The notes: generated by a model not told the origin, from the letters alone. DNA of 57,553 bases from Bog-473 sp035551835 (GCA_035551835.1 DASZMN010000123.1:1-57553); one strand, 5' to 3'; counted from the stretch's first letter, positions 31,100 to 39,601 are shown. A program made the numbers and translations.

Positions 31100-32788
31100 G
31101 TGCTCAACGGCGAGGACGTCAGCGTCGACGACGGTATCTCGCTGCTCGACGCGCTGCGCGACGAACTCGGCTGCCGCTCGGTGAAGGACGGGTGCAGTCC
31201 GCAGGGACAGTGTGGATGCTGCACGGTGTGGGTCGACGGGGCGGCGCGGGTGGCGTGCGTCACGCCGGTCCGGCGGGTCCTCCGACGGCACGTCACGACG
31301 ATCGAAGGGCTGTCGGAGGAACAAAGAGCCCGCTGGTCGGCGGCCTTCGTCGCCCACGGCGCCAGCCAATGCGGGTTCTGCACGCCGGGCATCGTGATGC
31401 GCCTCGCCGCGCTCGAAGCTGTCGGCGCCGGCGGGCGCGAGCGGAAGGGGACACGCTCGGCGAGCGAGGTGCGCGGCGACATCGAGGCGGGGCTGCGGGC
31501 GCATCTGTGTCGCTGCACGGGGTGGCAATCGGTCGTCGACGCCGCTGCCGCGGCGCTCGGCCATGGGCCGACGACGGACGCGGAGCTCACCGGCGCGAGC
31601 GGCGCCGACGACCGACTGCTGGCCTCGTGGCGCGCGCAGCTCGAGGGGCCGGCCTTCCAATCCTCCGGGCCCGAGGTCGTCCTCGGTGGGGGCGGTTTCG
31701 CCGACGACACGGCGCCGCCCGGTGCCCTCCTCCAGCTCGGGGCAGAGGCTCCGCTCGCACCCGGCATGCGGGCGGCCCGGGCGGAAACCGGGCGCGTCCA
31801 GGGCCGCAACAGCACGGTGCCGCTCTCGCACCCGGTGGCGCCGCCCGAAGGTGAATGGGCGCTCACGCTGCAGACGACCTGGGTCGAGCCGGCCTACGTC
31901 GAGCCCGACGCCAGCTGGTGCCGGCCGGGCGAGCCACCCGCCTCCCCCCTGGCGAACGGCGGGGCATTCGGCGGGAAGCGCACGAGCCCCGTCCCCGACC
32001 TCGCCCGGGCGCTGGCCGACGGGCAGGCCGAGGCCGTGCGGGTGCTGTGGCGCCGCGAGGACGTGGTGCGGCGCGGCCCCAAGCGCCCACCCATCGGTCT
32101 CGCGCTGCGCCCCGATGGCAGCGGGGTCGTCCGGATCGCACGGACCCGCGGATCGTCGGAGCTGGCACCCGTCGTCGCGGCCGTGCGGGGTCTCTCACCG
32201 GGCCTCGAAGTCCAGGCGGTCGACGTGGTGGGGCCACCGGTCGGACCCGGGCTACGGGCCGCCGGTTGGGCCGAGGTCCTGGCGTCACTGCACGCGCTCG
32301 ACGCCTGGACCGGCAAGGCCGAACAGCCGGCCGGCACGGGGCGGGCCGACGTGACGGTGCCCGGCGCCGGGCGCGCCGCCGTCGAGTTGCGCCAGCGCGA
32401 GGGCGACCGGGGCCGGCTCGACGTGGACGTGTGGGCCGGCGAGGTGCTGTGCCCGGTGACCCTGCGTTCGTACGCGCTCGGCGCGGTGCACCAGGCGCTC
32501 GGGTTGGTCTGGAGCGAAGGCATCGCGGTCGACGAGACGGGCGAGCCGGTCGACCTCACGATCCGGTCCTTCGGCATCCTCGCCGCACGCGACATGCCCG
32601 AGGTGGTGATCAACCTGCACCATGACGACGTCTGGCCGGTCAACGGTTCCGACGCCGTCTTCGTGGCCACGCTCGCGGCGGCCTGGATCGCGGAGGGCCT
32701 GCCGCCGGCGTGGCCGACCCGTCGCGCGGAGATCCGTGCGCCCCGGCGCGACGCGGCACCATCTGGCGGTCGAGAGGAGGAAGCGTGA
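31100..32788 (+). CDS. compact xanthine-dehydrogenase-like fusion: two [2Fe-2S] domains plus partial Mo-binding region
   Basis: This 562-residue frame starts at GTG 31100. Residues 1-150 form the small subunit of molybdenum hydroxylases: a plant-type [2Fe-2S] site (DGCSPQGQCGCCTVWVDG, then C53) and the second site (SQCGFCTPG and CRCTGWQS). Residues about 250-345 resemble the large subunit around NGGAFGGK. The last 100 residues resemble its C-terminal end (RSFGILAARDMPEVV). The FAD subunit, the first half of the Mo domain and the GxGE active-site glutamate are not seen (NGSD instead). The first beta strand seems to lie upstream of the GTG, where no ATG/GTG/TTG start exists. Function is uncertain. 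Confidence 0.7.
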   Translation: MLNGEDVSVDDGISLLDALRDELGCRSVKDGCSPQGQCGCCTVWVDGAARVACVTPVRRVLRRHVTTIEGLSEEQRARWSAAFVAHGASQCGFCTPGIVMRLAALEAVGAGGRERKGTRSASEVRGDIEAGLRAHLCRCTGWQSVVDAAAAALGHGPTTDAELTGASGADDRLLASWRAQLEGPAFQSSGPEVVLGGGGFADDTAPPGALLQLGAEAPLAPGMRAARAETGRVQGRNSTVPLSHPVAPPEGEWALTLQTTWVEPAYVEPDASWCRPGEPPASPLANGGAFGGKRTSPVPDLARALADGQAEAVRVLWRREDVVRRGPKRPPIGLALRPDGSGVVRIARTRGSSELAPVVAAVRGLSPGLEVQAVDVVGPPVGPGLRAAGWAEVLASLHALDAWTGKAEQPAGTGRADVTVPGAGRAAVELRQREGDRGRLDVDVWAGEVLCPVTLRSYALGAVHQALGLVWSEGIAVDETGEPVDLTIRSFGILAARDMPEVVINLHHDDVWPVNGSDAVFVATLAAAWIAEGLPPAWPTRRAEIRAPRRDAAPSGGREEEA

Positions 32789-33153
32789 GTCCTGCCGTCG
32801 GTCCGTACTCGCCGGTGCGCCGCGTGGGCGACTGGGTCATCACGTCGGGCCAGGTCGGGCTGGCGGCCGACGGGGAGGGGAGGCCGGGCCTGGTGCCGGG
32901 CGGCACCCTCCCCCAACTGCGCCAGGCGCTGCAGAACGCGGCCGATGTCCTCGCCGTCGAGGGCGCAACGTTGGCCGACGTCGTGAAGACCACCCTGTAC
33001 CTGGTCGACATGAGTGAGTTCGCCGCCGTGAACGAGGTGTGGGTCGAGTTCTTCACCGACAATCGGCCGACGCGCTCGGCCGTCGCGGTGGCGGCGCTCC
33101 CCATCGGGGCGCGCGTCGAGGTGGAGGCCTGGGCCTACGCCCCCGTCGTCTGA
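32785..33153 (+). CDS. RidA/YjgF family protein
   Basis: The 122-residue protein shows the RidA pattern: GPYSPVRRVGDWVITSGQ at the N-terminus and a C-terminal RSAVAVAALPIGARVEVEA with the conserved arginine. RidA proteins hydrolyse reactive enamine/imine intermediates. GTG 32785 overlaps the upstream stop (GTGA) and has a GAGGAGG ribosome-binding site. Its 3' end overlaps the convergent regulator gene by 19 bp. Confidence 0.9.
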   Translation: MSPAVGPYSPVRRVGDWVITSGQVGLAADGEGRPGLVPGGTLPQLRQALQNAADVLAVEGATLADVVKTTLYLVDMSEFAAVNEVWVEFFTDNRPTRSAVAVAALPIGARVEVEAWAYAPVV

Positions 33154-33914
33154 GGGGAGGGGGCTGCGGTGCCCGCGGGACTCGATCCCGCGTCCGTCGC
33201 CCCGGTCCCGTTGCGTTGGGCTACGCCCGGATGCCAGGCCACCTGGCCGAACCGGTAGCCCACCGAGCGCACCGTCTGGATCAGGTGGGCGTGCTCTTCG
33301 CCCAGCTTGGCGCGCAGTCGTCGGATGTGGACGTCGACCGTTCGGGCGCCGCCGTAGTACTCGTACCCCCAGACCCGGCTGAGCAGCGTCTCGCGCGTGA
33401 ACACCTTGGCCGGGTGTCCCGCCAGGAAGCGGAGGAGCTCGTATTCCATGTAGGTCAGGTCGAGCACCCGCCCCGACACCGCGGCCTGGTAGGTCTCGAG
33501 GTTCAGCATCAGCGGGCCGTACTCGATGATGTCGGGTCGCATGCTCTGTCCGGTGCGCCAGAACAGGTGCTGGAGCCGGGCCACGAGCTCCTCCGGTCGC
33601 GCCGGCAGGACGCAAAAATCGTCGTAGAGATCGTCACGCAGGAGGAGCTCGTCGATCTGGTCGGGCCCGATCAAGAGCAGCAGCGGCGCCAGTGGCACCT
33701 CGCGCATCCGGAGGTGACGGCAAAACGCCACGGCCGCCGTCATGTCGCTCCCCGCCGCCACGAGGGCGCCCGAGTAGCCCGGGGCTCGCCCATCGGGGCC
33801 GGGTGCCGCGACCTCGTCGGGCCCCGCCACGCCGTGATGGCCCAACCCGGCGCTCTGCAACGCGAGGGTGACCTCTGCGGGTAGGTCGGCAGGGAAGGAA
33901 AGCAGCGGATCCAT
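33135..33914 (-). CDS. GlnR-like OmpR-family regulator with degenerate receiver
   Basis: The 259-residue protein has a degenerate receiver (1-125) and a winged-helix OmpR-type DNA-binding domain (about 135-235: DLTYMEYELLRFLAGHP, VWGYEYYGGARTVDVHIRRL, VGYRFG). The DNA-binding half closely resembles streptomycete GlnR. The usual phospho-Asp position reads GALVAAGSD (Ala-Ala), so phosphorylation there is unlikely, as in other atypical regulators. It lies 5 bp downstream of the glutamine synthetase gene on the same strand, which supports a role in nitrogen control. Confidence 0.85.
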   Translation of the reverse strand: MDPLLSFPADLPAEVTLALQSAGLGHHGVAGPDEVAAPGPDGRAPGYSGALVAAGSDMTAAVAFCRHLRMREVPLAPLLLLIGPDQIDELLLRDDLYDDFCVLPARPEELVARLQHLFWRTGQSMRPDIIEYGPLMLNLETYQAAVSGRVLDLTYMEYELLRFLAGHPAKVFTRETLLSRVWGYEYYGGARTVDVHIRRLRAKLGEEHAHLIQTVRSVGYRFGQVAWHPGVAQRNGTGATDAGSSPAGTAAPSPQTTGA

Positions 33915-33919
33915 CGGCG

Positions 33920-35254
33920 TCAGAGCAGCGGGAGGTAGCGGTCCAGCTCGAACTGGGTGACCTGGCCCTGGTAGGCGTCCCACTCCTCGCGCTTGTTCCG
34001 GATGAACCATTCGAAGACGTGGTCGCCCAGGGTCTCGGCCAGCAGCTCGGAGCCCTCCATCTCGTTCACCGCGTCGTGCAGGCTGGCGGGCAACGGCTCG
34101 ATTCCCTTCTTCGCCAGTTCCTTCGCGGTGAGGGTGAACAAGTTGTCGTCGGCCTCCGGTGGCAGGGGGTACTCCTCGGTGATGCCGCGCAGCCCGGCGG
34201 CCAGGATCACGGCGAACGTGAGGTACGGGTTGCACGCGCTGTCGGGTGCCCGATACTCCAGCCGGGTCGATTCCGACTTGCCCATCTTCACGACGGGCAC
34301 GCGCACGAGCGCCGAGCGGTTGTTGCGCGCCCAGCTCACGTGGACGGGTGCCTCGTAGCCCCCGATGAGCCGCTTGTACGAGTTCACCCACTGGTTGGTG
34401 ACGGCCGTGATCTCGCGGGCGTGGTGCAGGAGCCCGGCGATGAAGCGCCGGGCGACCTCGGACAACCCGTAGCGGTCACCCTCGTCGACGAACGCGTTGC
34501 GCTCGCCCTCCCAGAGCGAGATGTGGGTGTGCATGCCCGAACCCTGCACGCCCTCGAGGGGCTTGGGCATGAAGGAAGCGAACGCACCCTGCTGGCGTGC
34601 CATCTCCTTGATGACCATGCGCGTCGTCATCACGGTGTCGGCCATGGTCAGCGCGTCGGTGTAGCGCAGGTCGATCTCGTGCTGGCTGCGCGCGTCCTCG
34701 TGCTGGGTGTGCTCGACAGGGATGCCCATCTCCTCGAGCATCAAGACCGACCGCCGACGCAGGTCGCTGGTGTGGTCGGCGATCGAGAGGTCGAAATACG
34801 AGCCGGTGTCGAGGCCCACCGGCGCGCGCGAGGGGTCGGCGTCGGCGAAGTAGAAGAACTCGACCTCGGGGGAGGCAAAGAAGTTGTAGCCCGCTGTCCG
34901 GGCGTGCTCGAGCGTGCGCCGCAGCGCGTACCTCGGGTCGCCCTCGAAGGACGACCCGTCGAGGTTGGCGATGTCGCAGAACACGCGCGCCACCTGGGCG
35001 TCATCGTGGTGCCACGGCAGCAACTGAAAGGTCTTGGGGTCGGGCCGGGCCAAGACGTCTGCCTCTTGGACGCGGCTGAACCCGTCGATGGCCGATCCGT
35101 CGAACGTCATTCCCTCGTCGAGGGCATTTTCCAGTTCGGCCGACGTGATGTTGAAGCCCTTGGGCGTGCCGAGCACGTCGGTGAACCACAACTGGACGAA
35201 GCGGATGCCCCGTTCCTCGACCGTCCGCAGCACGTAGTCCCGCTGGCTCTGCAC
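33920..35254 (-). CDS. glnA: glutamine synthetase type I
   Basis: The 444-residue GSI carries DVLGTPKGFNI and FDGSAIDGF, the metal-site segment SPEVEFFYF, EDARSQHEIDLRY, the GSGMHTHISLW box and the Arg-rich NNRSALVRVP/RLEYRAPD blocks. It makes glutamine from glutamate, ammonia and ATP. The adenylylation-loop position reads DNLFTLTAKE, with Phe in place of the regulatory Tyr, so it should not be adenylylated (GSI-alpha-like). GTG 35254 is chosen because a CAAGCT hexamer lies 6 nt upstream. GTG 35257 is also possible. It is probably co-transcribed with the GlnR-like gene. Confidence 0.93.
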   Translation of the reverse strand: MQSQRDYVLRTVEERGIRFVQLWFTDVLGTPKGFNITSAELENALDEGMTFDGSAIDGFSRVQEADVLARPDPKTFQLLPWHHDDAQVARVFCDIANLDGSSFEGDPRYALRRTLEHARTAGYNFFASPEVEFFYFADADPSRAPVGLDTGSYFDLSIADHTSDLRRRSVLMLEEMGIPVEHTQHEDARSQHEIDLRYTDALTMADTVMTTRMVIKEMARQQGAFASFMPKPLEGVQGSGMHTHISLWEGERNAFVDEGDRYGLSEVARRFIAGLLHHAREITAVTNQWVNSYKRLIGGYEAPVHVSWARNNRSALVRVPVVKMGKSESTRLEYRAPDSACNPYLTFAVILAAGLRGITEEYPLPPEADDNLFTLTAKELAKKGIEPLPASLHDAVNEMEGSELLAETLGDHVFEWFIRNKREEWDAYQGQVTQFELDRYLPLL

Positions 35255-35299
35255 CACGCAAGCTTGGCAGGTGCCGGAAGGCGGTCGGAAATTGGGGCC

Positions 35300-35331
35300 T
35301 TGACCCCGTAGCAGGGTCCGGCCTTTAGCCT
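35300..35331 (+). promoter_or_regulatory. MerR-type promoter with long spacer and dyad
   Basis: TTGACC (35300-35305) and TAGCCT (35326-35331) are 20 bp apart. The dyad GACCC-N7-GGGTC (35302-35318) lies in the spacer next to the -35. Over-long spacers with a dyad are the hallmark of MerR-controlled promoters. The -10 ends 7 nt before GTG 35339, so the mRNA is leaderless and the regulator probably controls itself. Confidence 0.65.
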
Positions 35332-35338
35332 CCTCCGT

Positions 35339-35725
35339 GTGGAGGTGCTCAGCATCGGGCAGCTGGCGGACGCGGCCGGCGTGCACATCGAGACGATCCG
35401 CTATTACGAGCGTCGCGGGATCCTGCCGGAGCCGCCCCGCACGGCGGGCGGGTACCGCCAGTACGGGCCGGACGATCGGTGGCGGCTGGAGTTCGTCAAG
35501 CGGGCCAAGGCCCTCGGCTTCACCCTCACCGAGGTCGGCGAGCTGTTGCACGAGGAGGTACGCGGTGATCCGGTCTCCGTGCGCGCCATGGTGCAACGCA
35601 AACTCGGGGCGATCGAAGAACGCCAGCGAGAGCTGGCCGGGGTCCAGGCCCGCCTGGCCCGCCTGGTCGAAATCTGCGCCGACCCCGACAGCGACGACTG
35701 CGGGGCGCTGCGCGTTACGAGCTGA
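35339..35725 (+). CDS. MerR-family metalloregulator
   Basis: The 128-residue protein has a winged HTH (SIGQLADAAGVHIETIRYYE, RRGIL, YRQYGPDD), a dimerisation helix and a C-terminal metal loop with two cysteines spaced C-x7-C (ICADPDSDDCG). That spacing is the same as the copper sensor CueR, so a soft-metal ligand such as Cu(I), Ag(I) or Hg(II) is likely but unproven. No metal exporter is adjacent. Its 3' end overlaps the convergent thioredoxin gene by 11 bp. Confidence 0.88.
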   Translation: MEVLSIGQLADAAGVHIETIRYYERRGILPEPPRTAGGYRQYGPDDRWRLEFVKRAKALGFTLTEVGELLHEEVRGDPVSVRAMVQRKLGAIEERQRELAGVQARLARLVEICADPDSDDCGALRVTS

Positions 35726-36047
35726 AGGTTCGGTCCAGCTCTTCGACCAGTCGTGCCTTGCTGCGCGCGCCGACGAGCCGCTGCCGCACCTCGGCACCCG
35801 AAAAGAGGAGCATCGTCGGGACGGCCAGGACCTCGAAGCGGGCCGAGAGCTCCCGGTGCTCGTCGGAATTGACCTTGTAGACACGCAGGCGGTCGCCCCG
35901 CTCGGCACTGAGCTCGTCGAGGATCGGCGCCAGCACCTTGCACGGGGGGCACCATTCGGCCCAGAACTCGACAAGCACGGGCACCTCCGCGCTCGCGATC
36001 ACTTCGTCGAAGGTGGCGCTGGAGAGCTCGGCAACGGTGAGCGACAC
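35715..36047 (-). CDS. thioredoxin
   Basis: The 110-residue thioredoxin has active site WCPPC instead of the usual WCGPC, and the cis-proline segment VPTMLLF. WCPPC can shift redox potential. GTG 36047 is supported by a strong Shine-Dalgarno (AGGAAGGAAG on the minus strand) a few bases upstream. It is a cytoplasmic disulfide reductase. Confidence 0.93.
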   Translation of the reverse strand: MSLTVAELSSATFDEVIASAEVPVLVEFWAEWCPPCKVLAPILDELSAERGDRLRVYKVNSDEHRELSARFEVLAVPTMLLFSGAEVRQRLVGARSKARLVEELDRTFSS

Positions 36048-36175
36048 GGTGACTTCCTTCCTCTCGGCCCCTTTTCGGCGTGGCGTTGGCCGTGCTCGTG
36101 ACGGTACGGCCCGTAGCGTGGTCCGGAGTCAAGGGGGCGCCGCAACGGGCGCTCTGACCTGCGAGGGGGCGCCGG

Positions 36176-36181
36176 TATCCT
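36176..36181 (+). promoter_or_regulatory. -10 element of nadE (leaderless type)
   Basis: TATCCT ends 6 nt before ATG 36188, with no ribosome-binding site between. Confidence 0.55.
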
Positions 36182-36187
36182 GGGACG

Positions 36188-37927
36188 ATGCCGCATCTGC
36201 GCCTCGCTGCCGCGCAGCTCAACACGGTGGTGGGCGATCTGTCCGGCAACGTCGATCGGGTCTTGGGCGCACTGGCCGACGCCGAGGCGGCGGGGGCCGA
36301 CATCTGCATCGCGCCCGAGTTGGCCATCCCGGGGTATCCGCCCGAGGACCTGCTCCTCAAGCCCGGCTTCGTGGCGGACAACGTGGCCGCGCTCGAGAAG
36401 GTGGCGGCGGCCACCGGCCAATGCGCCGTCGTCGTCGGTTTCGTGGGAGCGGCGCCCGGCGGCTACGGGCTGGCCAACGCGGCGGCCGTCTGCGCCGGGG
36501 GCCGGGTGGCGGGCATCTACCGCAAGCGGTTCCTCCCCAACTACGGGGTGTTCGACGAGCAGCGCTGGTTCCTGCCGAGCACAGAGACCCCCGCGCTCTA
36601 CGGCATCGCCGGGGCTTGGGTGGGCGTCTCCATCTGTGAGGACGTCTGGTTCGACGACGGGCCGGTGGCGCACGAGGGGCGGGCGGGGGCCGATGTAGTG
36701 GTGAACCTCAACGCCTCCCCCTACAACCGGGGGCGGAGATCCGAGCGCCTGGCCATGCTGCGTGGGCGGGTGGCCGAGGCGGGCTGCGCGATCGCCTACG
36801 TCAACCAGGTGGGCGGCCAGGACGAACTGGTCTTCGACGGGGACTCGCTGATCGTGGCCGCCGACGGCACGCTCGTGGCGTCGGGCGCCCAATTCGAGAC
36901 CGACCTGGTGCTGGTCGACCTCCCCATCGGCCCACGCCGGCCGCACGGGGTCACCGAGCTGGTGCCGCGGGTCGTCGTAAGCGAAGCCCGGCGCGGCGAC
37001 CGCGCCCCCCTGGCACCGGCTGCACCGGGCGCGCCACTCGGCGACCACGCCGAGGTCTACTCGGCCCTCGTGCTGGGCACCCGCGACTACCTGGCCAAGA
37101 ACGGGTTCCGCGAGGCCGTCATCGGGCTCTCGGGCGGCATCGACTCGTCCCTCGTGGCGACGATCGCCGTCGACGCGCTGGGGGCCGACCGTGTCCACGG
37201 GATCTCCATGCCGTCGCGGTACTCGAGCGAGGGGTCGCTCCGCGACGCCGAGGGTCTGTGCGAGCGTCTCGGCATCGACCTCAAGGTCGTCGCCATCGAA
37301 GAGGCGCACGTCGCCTTCGCCTCGATGCTCGCGCCCGTGCTCGGGCGCGAGCCCTTCGGTCTGACCGACGAGAACCTGCAGTCCCGGCTGCGCGGTGTCC
37401 TCTTAATGGCGGTCTCCAACGCCAACGGCTGGATCGTGCTCACGACGGGGAACAAGAGCGAGATGGCGACGGGGTACTCGACGTTGTACGGCGACTCCGC
37501 CGGCGGGTTCGCCGTCATCAAGGACGTGCCCAAGACCCTCGTGTACGACCTGTGCCGCTACCGCAACACCCAGGCCGTTCTCGAGGGCCTGCCCGGACCG
37601 ATCCCCGACAGCGTGCTCGACAAGCCACCGTCGGCCGAGCTGCGGCCCGACCAGCGCGACGACCAGTCTCTGCCGCCGTACGAAGAGCTCGACCCGGTCC
37701 TCCAGGGCTACGTCGAGGGCGACCGGACCGCGGCCGACCTCGTGGCCGAGGGCTTCGACCCGGCGGTCGTCGACCAGGTCGTCCGGCTGGTCGACGGCGC
37801 CGAGTACAAGCGGCGCCAGATGCCGCCCGGCGTCCGCATCACGACCAAGGCGTTCGGCAAGGACCGGCGCATGCCGATCACCAACCACTACCGCTCCTCG
37901 GCCCTCGAGGAGTCCGGAGGTGGCTGA
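36188..37927 (+). CDS. nadE: glutamine-dependent NAD+ synthase
   Basis: The 579-residue enzyme has an N-terminal nitrilase-type glutaminase domain (1-260) with catalytic Glu in APELAIPGYPPEDL, Lys in IYRKRFLPN and Cys in SICEDVW (near residue 150). A C-terminal ATP-PPase synthase domain (280-560) contains the SGGIDSS loop near residue 315. It makes NAD+ from nicotinate adenine dinucleotide with glutamine as nitrogen donor. Proximity to glnA gives a logical glutamine link. The next gene overlaps it by 8 bp. Confidence 0.95.
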   Translation: MPHLRLAAAQLNTVVGDLSGNVDRVLGALADAEAAGADICIAPELAIPGYPPEDLLLKPGFVADNVAALEKVAAATGQCAVVVGFVGAAPGGYGLANAAAVCAGGRVAGIYRKRFLPNYGVFDEQRWFLPSTETPALYGIAGAWVGVSICEDVWFDDGPVAHEGRAGADVVVNLNASPYNRGRRSERLAMLRGRVAEAGCAIAYVNQVGGQDELVFDGDSLIVAADGTLVASGAQFETDLVLVDLPIGPRRPHGVTELVPRVVVSEARRGDRAPLAPAAPGAPLGDHAEVYSALVLGTRDYLAKNGFREAVIGLSGGIDSSLVATIAVDALGADRVHGISMPSRYSSEGSLRDAEGLCERLGIDLKVVAIEEAHVAFASMLAPVLGREPFGLTDENLQSRLRGVLLMAVSNANGWIVLTTGNKSEMATGYSTLYGDSAGGFAVIKDVPKTLVYDLCRYRNTQAVLEGLPGPIPDSVLDKPPSAELRPDQRDDQSLPPYEELDPVLQGYVEGDRTAADLVAEGFDPAVVDQVVRLVDGAEYKRRQMPPGVRITTKAFGKDRRMPITNHYRSSALEESGGG

Positions 37928-38540
37928 GCGCGAGGACGGCGACCCGGTCGCCTGGCGGACGATCGACGAGCTGGCGGGCCTGGTTGGCGTCTACTGCTGG
38001 CTGGAACACCGGCTCTTCGAACTGGCGGGGAGGTGGGCGACCGGGCCGGGGCGGCCGGACGCGGCCGCGGACGCGGACGCCGACGCGGACGAGGCCGAGC
38101 TCCGGGTGTGGTGTGCGGCGCTGTCGCGCCGACGAGGTGACCTCGCCGGGCGCTGGGCCGAGCGGCTGCCCGTGCGCGCCGGGGTCGACGTGGCGGAGCT
38201 CGTCGCGGCGCCGGAACGCCCGGCCGGGCTGGCCGGGGCCCTCGACGAGTTGGCGGCCACCGCGCCGCCTGCGATGGGCGTTGCAGCGCTCGTCGGGACC
38301 GTCCTCCCCTGGCTGGGTGAGGTCTATTCGTCGCACTTTGCCGCCGCGTCGCCGGTCCGCGAGGCCTCGGTCATGGAGGTCCTGGCGTGTGCCCGCCGGG
38401 ACGGCTCGGCGGAGATCCGGGGCGGCCGATCCCTCCTGGGGCGTCTGCCCGACGTCGAGAAACCCTCCCGTCACCTGGGGACAACATTCGAACGGGCGTT
38501 TGTCGACCCGAGCGTTTTCCCTGCTGTACGGCCATCTTGA
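37920..38540 (+). CDS. uncharacterised helical protein after nadE
   Basis: The 206-residue product starts at GTG 37920, overlapping nadE by 8 bp. It is predicted mostly helical and Ala/Glu/Arg-rich, with an acidic Ala-Asp repeat at about 46-56. Paired segments YCWLEHRLFELAGRW and VLPWLGEVYSSHFA could belong to a four-helix ferritin-like bundle, but a full di-iron motif is not visible. No membrane segment is seen. Coupling to nadE suggests co-expression. Function is unknown. Confidence 0.7.
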   Translation: MAEREDGDPVAWRTIDELAGLVGVYCWLEHRLFELAGRWATGPGRPDAAADADADADEAELRVWCAALSRRRGDLAGRWAERLPVRAGVDVAELVAAPERPAGLAGALDELAATAPPAMGVAALVGTVLPWLGEVYSSHFAAASPVREASVMEVLACARRDGSAEIRGGRSLLGRLPDVEKPSRHLGTTFERAFVDPSVFPAVRPS

Positions 38541-38650
38541 CACGGCCTTTACACTGTCTGGGCAGCCCAGTTGCGCCAGGAACGGGCGTCCGCTGCGTTC
38601 CACAGTTGCCCGGCGAGGGTCCCCCGCCGGGCCGAAGATTACGGGAAGGT

Positions 38651-39601
38651 TTGGCGACGATCTTGGCCAAAGAACGAATTGAGCGCGATGACGAGGACCT
38701 CGTTCGGCTCTACCTGACAGACATCGGCCAGTACCCGCTGCTGACCAAGGACGACGAGGTCCGCCTGGCCCAGGCCATCGAGGCCGGGCGCGCCGCCGAG
38801 GCCGACGTGGCCAAGGCGCCCAAGGGGCTGACCACGGCCAAGAAGCGCGAGATGCGCCGCTGCGTCATGGAGGGCGAGCAGGCCCAGCAGACCTTCGTGC
38901 AGTCGAACCTGCGGCTCGTCGTGTCGATCGCCAAGAAGTATCAAGCTTCGGGCCTGCCCCTGCTGGACCTGATCCAGGAGGGCAACCTCGGCCTGATGCA
39001 CGCCGTCGAGAAGTTCGACTGGCGCAAGGGCTTCAAGTTCTCGACGTACGCCACCTGGTGGATCCGCCAGGCCATCACCCGGGGCATCGCCAACACCGGG
39101 CGCACAATTCGCCTGCCGGTCCACGCCGGCGACACCCTGGCCCGGGTGCAGAAGGCCCAGGCCCGCCTCGAGCTCAAGTTGGGCCGTCCGGCCACGCTGG
39201 CCGAGCTCGGCATCGAGGTCGAGATGCCCGAGGACAAGCTCGTCGAGGCGCTGCGCTTCCGCGCCGAGCCGCTGTCGCTGTCCGAGCCGCTGCGCGAGGA
39301 CGGGGACGCCGAGCTGGGCGACGTGGTCGAGGACCGCTCGGCCGAGTCACCGTTCGAGGTGGCGGCCGTCTCCCTGCTGCCCGACGAGATCGGCCGTCTG
39401 CTCTCGCCACTCGACGAGCGCGAGCGTGAGATCCTGCGCCTGCGCTTCGGCCTGGACCGCGGCGAGCCCCGGACGCTCGAAGAGGTCGGCGAGCACTTCA
39501 ACCTGACCCGTGAGCGGATCCGCCAGATCGAGGCGCGGGCGATGTCGAAGCTGCGCCACCCCTCCTCGGACACCGGCGCCCGCGACCTGCTGACCGTCTG
39601 A
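38651..39601 (+). CDS. RNA polymerase sigma-70 factor (group 1/2)
   Basis: About 316 residues are encoded from TTG 38651, with TTG 38663 as an alternative. The frame is open further upstream, but region 1.2 starts here (DLVRLYLTDIGQYPLL). Region 2 (SNLRLVVSIAKKYQ, LDLIQEGNLGLM, FKFSTYATWWIRQAI), region 3 and region 4 (LREREIL-type and TRERIRQIEARAMSKLRH) are all complete. The N-terminal region 1.1 is short or absent, which favours a group 2 SigB/HrdB-like factor. The inverted repeat after the stop may be a terminator. Confidence 0.9.
   Translation: MATILAKERIERDDEDLVRLYLTDIGQYPLLTKDDEVRLAQAIEAGRAAEADVAKAPKGLTTAKKREMRRCVMEGEQAQQTFVQSNLRLVVSIAKKYQASGLPLLDLIQEGNLGLMHAVEKFDWRKGFKFSTYATWWIRQAITRGIANTGRTIRLPVHAGDTLARVQKAQARLELKLGRPATLAELGIEVEMPEDKLVEALRFRAEPLSLSEPLREDGDAELGDVVEDRSAESPFEVAAVSLLPDEIGRLLSPLDEREREILRLRFGLDRGEPRTLEEVGEHFNLTRERIRQIEARAMSKLRHPSSDTGARDLLTV

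Noticed and set aside
33920..35974. Extended glutamine synthetase frame with extra N-terminal residues
   Set aside because: The upstream part is antisense to the MerR and thioredoxin region and is low-quality sequence. GS of normal length starts at 35254.
38537..38542. TTGACA upstream of the sigma gene as a promoter
   Set aside because: No -10-like hexamer is found 16-19 bp downstream, so only the -35 matches.
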